This document shows positions 1 to 6,332 of a stretch of DNA of 10,881 nucleotides, piece after piece (the stretch's first letter is position 1; each line of letters opens with the position of its first letter). The notes beneath the pieces are model-generated. The model was not told the DNA's origin and searched no databases. It saw only the letters and a program-made list of their open reading frames with translations. Origin of the DNA: Tannerella sp. (GTDB lineage: Bacteria > Bacteroidota > Bacteroidia > Bacteroidales > Tannerellaceae); contig JAISTJ010000114.1 of NCBI GenBank assembly GCA_031272655.1, positions 1 through 10,881 on the forward strand, written 5' to 3'. Made by a program: the position numbers and the translations under genes.

Positions 1-431
1 CTATAACACATAGAACATCTGATAATAAGGAAGATAACAGCAATGTAAACATCATTCGCTTAGCATTAAGTCATTTGAAAGAAGGTCATCCGCTCGGATT
101 TTTTCCGGCAGGCTCTATGTCGTTCTATAACAGCAAGTTGAAGCAGGTGCGCGATTTGCCTTGGACGCACAGCATAATCCGTCTTATCCGCAAGGCGAAT
201 GTTCCTGTTTTCCCTGTCTTTTTTGACTGCCTTAACTCTAAATTTTTCTATTTTACAGGCAATCTAAGCTGGAAGTTGCGAACCCTTTTTGTAGCCCGTG
301 AAGCCTTCAATAAACGCGGTCAGACCCTCGATGTCAGGCTGCGTCCGGCTATCCCTCCGGAAAAAATACGGCGTATCAAAGACGACGATGCCCTCGCCGG
401 TTTACTGTACAATGCTACATACGCGATATAA
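1..431 (+). CDS. PlsC-superfamily acyltransferase, C-terminal part (5' end outside the window)
   Basis: The reading frame is open from the first complete codon at position 3 to the TAA at 429-431, so the N-terminus, including the expected catalytic HX4D motif, lies upstream. The visible part carries FFPAGSMS (117-residue tail begins just before it), which corresponds to the FPxGxxS acyl-acceptor motif of PlsC-type glycerolipid acyltransferases, followed by a basic and aromatic stretch and the segment NVPVFPVFFDCLNS, typical of the conserved VPVxPV block. Later comes LRTLFVAREAFNKRG. FPAG in place of the FPEG of classic PlsC, together with the LRT...NKRG block, recalls the hemolysin-like/OlsA/GlsA branch that O-acylates lyso-ornithine or lyso-glycine lipids; this is recalled family knowledge, not a search. 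The enzyme would work at the inner face of the cytoplasmic membrane, using an acyl donor. Family is fairly certain, exact substrate is not. Confidence 0.78.
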   Translation, partial: ITHRTSDNKEDNSNVNIIRLALSHLKEGHPLGFFPAGSMSFYNSKLKQVRDLPWTHSIIRLIRKANVPVFPVFFDCLNSKFFYFTGNLSWKLRTLFVAREAFNKRGQTLDVRLRPAIPPEKIRRIKDDDALAGLLYNATYAI

Positions 432-445
432 TAATTGCTGGAAAA

Positions 446-471
446 TACAATTATTTACAAAAAAAATTGTA
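446..471. repeat. AT-rich inverted repeat overlapping the susC promoter
   Basis: TACAATT at 446-452 is the exact reverse complement of AATTGTA at 465-471, separated by 12 bases. It overlaps the first two bases of the -7 element, so it could be an operator. It could also be a weak terminator stem for the upstream acyltransferase, as it is followed by ATTTT. Such a short AT-rich palindrome could arise by chance. Confidence 0.3.
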
Positions 472-477
472 ATTTTG
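470..477 (+). promoter_or_regulatory. Bacteroidota-type -7 promoter element upstream of the susC-like gene
   Basis: TAATTTTG matches the Bacteroidota sigma-ABfr -7 consensus TAnnTTTG at every fixed position. It lies 65 bases before the ATG at 543, leaving room for a start site near 483 and an AT-rich leader of about 60 bases. No good -33 TTTG is visible at the usual 19-21 base spacing. A 7-bp inverted repeat (446-452 and 465-471) overlaps its left edge. Confidence 0.55.
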
Positions 478-542
478 CAGCGGAAAGACTATGACGCGAT
501 AAAGTCAAATTAATAAATTAACAAATGTAAAAAAGAGCTTTT

Positions 543-3500
543 ATGAAAAAAATGTATTACTTATTTACGCTCCTGATAGTGAGTGTATTAACGCTGTCAG
601 CGCAGACAAAAAGCGCTTCCGGCACAGTAACGTTGGAGACAGATGGCGATCCGGTGATAGGCGCCTCCGTGTCTGTTAAAGGCACGACGATGGGGACTGT
701 TACCGATGCAAACGGAAAGTTCACATTTTCCGAGATACCTGCCACAGCTACCCGTATCGTGATCTCGTACATCGGTCTGGAAACGATTGAGGTGGCGATA
801 GGAACGGATCTGAAGATTACGATGAAAGAATCTGCGGAAGCCCTTGAAGAAGTGGTAGTTATTGCTTACGGCACCGCGAAGAAATCTTCATTCTCAGGTT
901 CCGCAACACAAATTAAGGGTGAAAAGATACAGAAGACGCAGGTGTCGAACGTATCTAAGGCGCTTGAAGGCGCCGTAGCGGGTGTTCAGACAGTCAGTTC
1001 GAGCGGCACCCCCGGCTCGTCGGCAAGCATCATCATCCGAGGTATTAATTCTATTTCGGCAAGCCAAAACCCGTTGATAGTCGTTGACGGTGTGCCTTAC
1101 GAAGGGTCGCTCAACTCAATTTCGACGCACGACATCGAGTCGCTGACCGTACTAAAAGACGCCGCCGCCAACTCAATGTATGGCGCAAGAGGCTCTAACG
1201 GCGTGATAATCATCACTACCAAGAGCGGCAAGAGCGGTAAGGTGAAAATATCTTTTGACGGACGCACCGGTTTTAACGCCCGTGCGGTGCCGAACTATGA
1301 CATCATTTCCGACGCAGGCGAGTATTACGAGATGGTTTTCGAATCGGTGAGAAACAACCTGATGAGCGAAATGTCGTATATGCAGGCAAGTGCTTATACC
1401 GCTGAGCATCTGATAGATGAGTATCTTGGATATAACGTCTATAAAGGCGTTGCCGATAACAAAATTATTGACCCGTTTACCGGCAGGCTTAGCTCTGCCG
1501 CACAGTCAGCGCAGTTGAAATGGCATGACAGCTGGCAGACAGACCCGTTCGAGAGCGGCTTGAGGCAGGAATACAACGTAAGTGTAAGCGGCGGCTCGGA
1601 AACTACAACTGCTTATGTATCACTTAATTATCTTGGCGATAAAGGTTATGTTGTAAATTCCGGTTTTGACCGTATAGCGACCCGCGCGCGAGTGGAGCAA
1701 AAGATCGGCAAATACGTCAAAGTCGGCGCCAATATTGCATATTCAAACACTCTGATGAACACTTTCGGCAGCACAAGTTCCAACTACAGCAACATTTTCA
1801 TGTTTTCGCAGCAGATAGCCCCTATTTATCCTATCTATCTGTATGATAATGACGGCTATGTGATGTATGACGACAACGGCAACCGCCGGTATGACTACGG
1901 AACGGAATACAACCGCCGTTATGCCGCTGAGCAGAACCCGTTGGCGACCGCCTCTGACGGCATAAACAAAGCGATGGTGGACAATTTTTCCGGTCGCGGC
2001 TTCTTTGAACTGAAGTTTTTGAAAGATTTCAAGTTCACAACAAACCTGTCATACGACGTTTTTAACACTTCGGAAACATATTTCGCAACTCCAAACGGCG
2101 GGGACGCATTAAATGTCGGCGGTCGCGGCGAAAAACAATTCACGCGGGTTTCGGCGATGAACAGCAACCAGTTACTCAACTATTCCCCGAAAATCGGCAA
2201 AAACAATATTGATATTTTGATAGGTCACGAGTCGAAGATTGACAAGTCGGCGGCGCTGTACGGACACATGACAAATTTCGTAGATCCGTATAATCCGGAG
2301 TTTGCCAATGCTGCTATGTATCAGGATCTTTCGTCGTCCACATTCAGCATTTCGCTCGAAGGTTATTTCAGCAGGATAGAGTACAATTACGACGAAAAGT
2401 ATTATGCCACAGCGAGTTTGCGTCGTGACGGCTCTTCGCGTTTCCATCCGGATAACAGATGGGGCATGTTCTACTCCGCCGGTGCATCATGGAGGGTTGA
2501 GAAAGAAGATTTTATGCGCGACTTTGATTTTGTTGACGGCTTGAAGCTGAAAGCCAGCTACGGTACGCAGGGCAACGACGCTATCGGGCTTGTAACCGCT
2601 TACAGGGACCTTTACAGTGTGAACCGCGTCAATAATGAAGCGGGTATGACAAAGGTGCTCCGCGGCAACAAAGACCTGACTTGGGAGACCGGCAAGGATT
2701 TCAACGCAGGCTTGGAATTTCGCATTTTTGACAGGTTTGATTTCAACTTCGATTACTTTATCAAAAGCAAAGACGACCTGCTGTTTCAAAGTCCGTTAGC
2801 GCTATCGGACGGCAATCCGTCGTTTATTTGGCGTAACGAAATGAGTATGAAGAACACAGGCGTTGAGTTTGACGCCGGCGCGGATATCATCAAAACTAAC
2901 GACATAAAGTGGAATATAGCCATCAACGCTATGCACTACAAGAACAAACTGACCAAGCTGCCCGAAAGCAAGCCTGCGGAAGATTACCCCGACGGATATC
3001 AGGCAGGTAACTATTGGCGCAAGTTAGGAGGTTCGTTATATGACTGGTACACATACGAATATGTGGGCGTGGACGATGAAACCGGACTTCCGCAGTATAA
3101 TAAGTACGATGCCGACGGCAACTTTGAAAAAATAGTCAACAGGACATCGGAGGCGACACTTCGTCAGACCGGCAAGTCCCCCATTCCGACATGGTCGGGC
3201 GGAATTGCAACTACCGTAGAAGCTTACGGCTTCGATTTCTCGGTGCAAACTTCCTATCAGATAGGCGGTTATGTATGGGATTCGTTCTATCAGGCATTGA
3301 TGAACGGCGGCGATACGGGTGAAAATTTCCATAAAGACATGTTCAATCGCTGGACTGAAACCAACAGAACTTCAAACGTCCCGAAACTGCTCTTTTCCGA
3401 CCAAGAATCAAACGCTTCTTCGGACAGGTGGCTTACTGAAGCTACTAACCTGAATATAAGGAACATAACATTAGGATATGCACTCCCGTCCTCGTTGCTC

Positions 3501-3665
3501 AAAAAGATCAGCATTGAGAAACTGCGCGTCTATCTTGTAGGCGACAATGTCGCTCTTTTCACCAAACGGAAAGGCTTGGATCCGCGTCAGGATCTGAGCG
3601 GCTCTACCGGCTATGTCTATTCGCCGATCAGTACTTATTCATTTGGATTAAACTTTACTTTCTGA
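543..3665 (+). CDS. SusC/RagA family TonB-linked outer membrane transporter
   Basis: This 1040-residue protein is predicted to be the outer-membrane barrel of a SusCD-type nutrient importer, pulling oligosaccharide or peptide ligands into the periplasm with energy from TonB-ExbBD. Residues 1-20 form a signal peptide ending in LSA before Q21. Residues 25-95 are a carboxypeptidase-regulatory-like beta domain with the usual GTVTDANGKF block. A TonB-box-like segment EEVVVIAYG lies at 102-110. The plug domain spans about 115-230 and contains PLIVVDGVPYEG (177-188) and the SusC signature LKDAAANSMYGARGSNG (204-220), followed by VIIITTKSGK. The rest has the aromatic alternating pattern of a 22-strand barrel and ends in YSFGLNFTF with a terminal phenylalanine, as expected for the BAM signal. 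There is no N-terminal STN domain, so direct signalling to an anti-sigma factor is not expected. The stop is followed almost at once by the susD-like gene. Substrate unknown. Confidence 0.97.
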   Translation: MKKMYYLFTLLIVSVLTLSAQTKSASGTVTLETDGDPVIGASVSVKGTTMGTVTDANGKFTFSEIPATATRIVISYIGLETIEVAIGTDLKITMKESAEALEEVVVIAYGTAKKSSFSGSATQIKGEKIQKTQVSNVSKALEGAVAGVQTVSSSGTPGSSASIIIRGINSISASQNPLIVVDGVPYEGSLNSISTHDIESLTVLKDAAANSMYGARGSNGVIIITTKSGKSGKVKISFDGRTGFNARAVPNYDIISDAGEYYEMVFESVRNNLMSEMSYMQASAYTAEHLIDEYLGYNVYKGVADNKIIDPFTGRLSSAAQSAQLKWHDSWQTDPFESGLRQEYNVSVSGGSETTTAYVSLNYLGDKGYVVNSGFDRIATRARVEQKIGKYVKVGANIAYSNTLMNTFGSTSSNYSNIFMFSQQIAPIYPIYLYDNDGYVMYDDNGNRRYDYGTEYNRRYAAEQNPLATASDGINKAMVDNFSGRGFFELKFLKDFKFTTNLSYDVFNTSETYFATPNGGDALNVGGRGEKQFTRVSAMNSNQLLNYSPKIGKNNIDILIGHESKIDKSAALYGHMTNFVDPYNPEFANAAMYQDLSSSTFSISLEGYFSRIEYNYDEKYYATASLRRDGSSRFHPDNRWGMFYSAGASWRVEKEDFMRDFDFVDGLKLKASYGTQGNDAIGLVTAYRDLYSVNRVNNEAGMTKVLRGNKDLTWETGKDFNAGLEFRIFDRFDFNFDYFIKSKDDLLFQSPLALSDGNPSFIWRNEMSMKNTGVEFDAGADIIKTNDIKWNIAINAMHYKNKLTKLPESKPAEDYPDGYQAGNYWRKLGGSLYDWYTYEYVGVDDETGLPQYNKYDADGNFEKIVNRTSEATLRQTGKSPIPTWSGGIATTVEAYGFDFSVQTSYQIGGYVWDSFYQALMNGGDTGENFHKDMFNRWTETNRTSNVPKLLFSDQESNASSDRWLTEATNLNIRNITLGYALPSSLLKKISIEKLRVYLVGDNVALFTKRKGLDPRQDLSGSTGYVYSPISTYSFGLNFTF

Positions 3666-3694
3666 TTATGAACTATTTAAAAAAGATTAAAACT

Positions 3695-5194
3695 ATGAAA
3701 ATATATAAGTTTTTAATAGCGGCAATGGCGGTTTTGATGTTTATACCGTCATGCTCGGAAGATTTTCTGGAAGCCGAACAGACAGGCAACCTCGACAGCG
3801 AAACGGCGTCGGAGCTTGCCTCGAAAGACCCCGAATCGTTGAACGCATATCTGCGCGGCGCGTGGGCGTTCATGGTTCAATACAGCGTTAGCGGTTCAGG
3901 CTCGCACGACGACTTTTCGTACATGTCGGTGCTTCATTCCACCGATATGATGTGCGAAGACATCACGATGATGGCAGCGCACTGGTTTTCATACGATTAC
4001 GAACTTGATAACCGCGAATACAACTATCGCCGCACAAACGTGAACTGGCGTACTTTCTACACCATTATCGCAAAAGCTAACGAGATAATCGGATTCTTCC
4101 CCGAAGAGCCTGTTTCTGCGGGCAGTCGCGGTATCCTTGGGCAGGGTTACGCCCTCCGCGGGATGGCTTATTACTATCTTATCCAACTGTATCAGAACGT
4201 AGTGAAAGCCGACGGCAGCCTGAATCTGACTGCTCCGGGCGTGCCGATGATTTATAATGATGTGGATCAACTAAGTGAAGATGAGCAAAATAAGCGCAAA
4301 GGACGTAATACCGTCAGCGATGTGTTCGCACAGATAGAAAGCGACCTGACAAAAGCTGTAACATATCTAAACGGCTATACCCGTCCGTCGAAGATTTATA
4401 TCAATCTTGGCGTTGCAAACGGCCTTTTAGCGCGTTACTACCTGCTTACCCAGCAGTGGGATAAAGCGGCGTCGGCTGCCAAAGCTGCGCAGACGGGTTT
4501 CACTATCATGGGGGAAAGCGGCTTGCACGACGGCTTCTATGATATAGAAAACACAGAATGGATGTGGGGTTTCGACCACAACGCCGAGACACAGACCACC
4601 TACGCATCTTTTTTCTCGCACATATCCAACCTGACGCCCGGATACGCAGGCCTCAGCTATGCTCCGCGCGGCATTGACGCCCGCCTGTACAGCTTTATTT
4701 CCGAGACGGACTACAGGAAATCGCTCTTCAACGGACCCGACGGCGATGCTTCGCAGCCTACTTCAGGTGCACGCAGGCCTTACGCCTCGCTCAAATTCGG
4801 CAACAAAGGCGACTGGACGATGGATTATGTCTATATGCGCGCCGCCGAGATGGTGCTTATCGAAGCCGAAGCGCTGGCTCATCTTGGACGCGGCGCCGAA
4901 GCTGCTACCGCACTGCAAAAACTGATGGCTAAAAGAGACCCCGAATGGTCGAAGGAAAGCGTTGATGTTGAGGATGTTTACCTGCAACGCAGAATAGAAC
5001 TGTGGGGCGAAGGCTTCGGATACTTCGACCTCAAACGCCTCAATAAAGGCATTGACAGGAGCTATGAAGGAAGCAACCACCTGACGGGATACAAAAAAGT
5101 CGTTCCGGCGCAGGACAAGGCGTGGATTTACCAGATTCCTATCGCCGAAATGCAGGAAAACAAATATATTTCCGACGGAGAACAAAACCCGTAA
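3695..5194 (+). CDS. SusD/RagB family surface lipoprotein
   Basis: This is the lid and ligand-binding partner of the SusC-like barrel encoded directly upstream. I chose the ATG at 3695 because it gives a compact lipoprotein signal MKIYKFLIAAMAVLMFIPSC with the lipidated Cys at residue 20, preceded by an AT-rich leader. An in-frame ATG at 3668 (2 bases after the susC stop) would add MNYLKKIKT and is possible. The acidic residues after the Cys (SED) fit the lipoprotein export signal that sends Bacteroidota lipoproteins to the cell surface. The N-terminal half has the TPR-like helices of SusD-like_3, with GYALRGMAYYYLIQLY as the typical repeat. Near the C-terminus are LQRRIELWGEGFGYFDLKRL, the family RxxELxxEGxxxxDLxR block, and a QIP...E...N..QNP ending. 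The length of about 500 residues is normal. It has no obvious defect. Confidence 0.96.
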   Translation: MKIYKFLIAAMAVLMFIPSCSEDFLEAEQTGNLDSETASELASKDPESLNAYLRGAWAFMVQYSVSGSGSHDDFSYMSVLHSTDMMCEDITMMAAHWFSYDYELDNREYNYRRTNVNWRTFYTIIAKANEIIGFFPEEPVSAGSRGILGQGYALRGMAYYYLIQLYQNVVKADGSLNLTAPGVPMIYNDVDQLSEDEQNKRKGRNTVSDVFAQIESDLTKAVTYLNGYTRPSKIYINLGVANGLLARYYLLTQQWDKAASAAKAAQTGFTIMGESGLHDGFYDIENTEWMWGFDHNAETQTTYASFFSHISNLTPGYAGLSYAPRGIDARLYSFISETDYRKSLFNGPDGDASQPTSGARRPYASLKFGNKGDWTMDYVYMRAAEMVLIEAEALAHLGRGAEAATALQKLMAKRDPEWSKESVDVEDVYLQRRIELWGEGFGYFDLKRLNKGIDRSYEGSNHLTGYKKVVPAQDKAWIYQIPIAEMQENKYISDGEQNP

Positions 5195-5229
5195 TTTATT
5201 CAGTATAAACAATTATAAATCAATGAGAT

Positions 5230-6051
5230 ATGAAAAATTTTAAAATATATTTTACGCTAATCACAGCATTAATGGCGCTCTCGTGCTGCAGTGACATAAT
5301 GGACGACAAAGCGGACATTGACGCCAAACATACCGGAAATCCGGCGTTGCTGCCGACAGTAACGATAGCGACGCCTTCCAATGTTACTTATGAAAGCGCT
5401 ACCGTCGCAGCTTCATGGAGTAATGCGGGCGATGAGATTATGGAAGCCGGTTTTATCTATTCAACAGATGAGGCTTTCAATTCTATAAATGTCGTATCGC
5501 CAAGCGATTTCAAGAACTCGCAGGTTACATCCGCTTTGAAGCTTGATTCGGAGACGAAATATTTTGTCAAAGCATACGTACAGACCAGAAGCAATGGCGT
5601 GGCATACAGTGATGTTGTGTCGCTTACAACCGCCAAAGCGCCTGTGTTTATTGATACTTACCTGTTCGGCAATTACGAAGCAATTGATATTGACATTACG
5701 ACTGGCGAACAGGAAGGCGATCCGTATGATGTTACAATAAAACAGGACGGCTCTGCTTATAACCGCGTATTAATCAGTAATATATGGGGTGGAGGCAGGA
5801 CTATTGTCGGCGTTGTGGACTTTGTCAAAAAGACTATTACGGTTGATTATACGAATGTAATTTATGTACATTCTTCTTACGGCAACTGTTATATGTACGG
5901 TCTTTTGATCGAGGGAGGCGAACTTGTTGATTATGCGCGGGAAACTATCGCTTATTATGACGATAAAGGTAATATTGAGTTTTCACCTTGGGCTGCTCAC
6001 GTCAGCGCCGGCGATTTCGGTTATTATGTTACCCTTTTAGAAAAGAAGTAA
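5230..6051 (+). CDS. Lipoprotein with FN3-like domain, third gene of the susCD operon
   Basis: The 273-residue product begins with a lipoprotein signal ending in LMALSCC; the lipidated residue is Cys19 or Cys20, and the acidic SDIMDD that follows fits surface export. Residues about 43-135 resemble the FN3-like/Ig-like module common in Bacteroidota surface lipoproteins, with EAGFIYSTD (72-80) and LDSETKYFVKAYV (105-117), then VAYSDVVSLTT. Residues 139-273 form a separate beta-rich, aromatic domain with many Tyr and Trp residues (IWGGG, YVHSSYGNCYMYG) that I do not recognise. No catalytic motif is visible. It follows the susD-like gene by 35 AT-rich bases, so co-transcription is likely, and its position is where SusE/SusF-like surface glycan-binding proteins are usually encoded. 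Inference: an accessory ligand-binding lipoprotein of this uptake system. The lipoprotein call is strong; the binding role is inferred. Confidence 0.8.
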   Translation: MKNFKIYFTLITALMALSCCSDIMDDKADIDAKHTGNPALLPTVTIATPSNVTYESATVAASWSNAGDEIMEAGFIYSTDEAFNSINVVSPSDFKNSQVTSALKLDSETKYFVKAYVQTRSNGVAYSDVVSLTTAKAPVFIDTYLFGNYEAIDIDITTGEQEGDPYDVTIKQDGSAYNRVLISNIWGGGRTIVGVVDFVKKTITVDYTNVIYVHSSYGNCYMYGLLIEGGELVDYARETIAYYDDKGNIEFSPWAAHVSAGDFGYYVTLLEKK

Positions 6052-6061
6052 CATCCCGTCT

Positions 6062-6191
6062 CCCGTCATTGCGAACGTTTTACCACCTTCGTCATTTTTT
6101 CCGCAAGCGAAAAAGAAGAAGCGAACGCAGTGAAGCAATCCAGAATTAAGCATTAAAAACTCTGGATTGCTTCGTTCCTCGCAATGACGGG
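6062..6191. repeat. Interrupted long palindrome (dispersed repeat element)
   Basis: The outer arms CCCGTCATTGCGA (6062-6074) and TCGCAATGACGGG (6179-6191) are exact reverse complements. The inner arms GAAGCAATCCAGA (6132-6144) and TCTGGATTGCTTC (6161-6173) are also exact, closing a 16-base AT-rich loop at 6145-6160. On the right side the two arms are 5 bases apart, while on the left they are 57 bases apart. This belongs, from memory, to a class of dispersed palindromic repeats seen in several bacterial groups that give rise to falsely annotated peptides containing CEERSNP. No poly-T tract follows the stem, so it is not a classical terminator, but it could stabilise the 3' end of the upstream operon mRNA. 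Confidence 0.85.
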
Positions 6192-6275
6192 TTGTGCGAA
6201 GCGACAGATTGTTTCGTTCCTCGCAATGACGGGTTACGCGAAGCGACAAATTGATTTGTTCCTCGCAATGACGGG
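6174..6275. repeat. 42-bp tandem repeat with an 18-bp invariant core (three cores)
   Basis: GTTCCTCGCAATGACGGG occurs identically at 6174-6191, 6216-6233 and 6258-6275, exactly 42 bases apart. The two complete units (6174-6215 and 6216-6257) differ at 5 of 42 positions, all outside the core. The first core also forms the right arm of the adjacent palindrome, so the array looks like repeated copying of one palindrome half. It fills most of the non-coding gap between the uptake operon and the protease gene. No coding capacity is credible here. Confidence 0.9.
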
Positions 6276-6332
6276 GACATGATTAGACAATGACGTGATA
6301 CACGCAGACCGTATAGAAATAAAATACAGACT

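Noticed and set aside
298..513. Small + strand frame overlapping the end of the acyltransferase and running into the promoter gap
   Set aside because: It is out of frame with the recognised acyltransferase, has no family features and would cover the -7 promoter element.
4763..5212. Reverse-strand open frame of 149 codons opposite the susD-like gene
   Set aside because: It is antisense to the conserved SusD C-terminal motif region and shows no protein family features.
6096..6115. T-rich and A-rich segments around CGCAAGCG as an intrinsic terminator
   Set aside because: The stem has a bulge and a very tight loop, and the T-run is on the 5' side, so it does not have terminator geometry for the upstream operon.
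6037..6249. Reverse-strand frame of 70 codons encoding two copies of RHCEER
   Set aside because: It lies wholly within the palindromic and tandem repeat element; the repeated peptide is just the translated repeat core, and overlaps the end of the lipoprotein gene.
6251..6258. TTGATTTG as a promoter -7 element for the M16 gene
   Set aside because: It resembles TAnnTTTG but has T in place of the fixed A at the second position, lacks a -33 partner, and lies inside a repeat unit; support is too weak to list.
6062..6275. CRISPR array
   Set aside because: The repeats are only three cores with 24-base spacers that are themselves near-identical, and no cas gene is present, so this is a tandem repeat and not a CRISPR.
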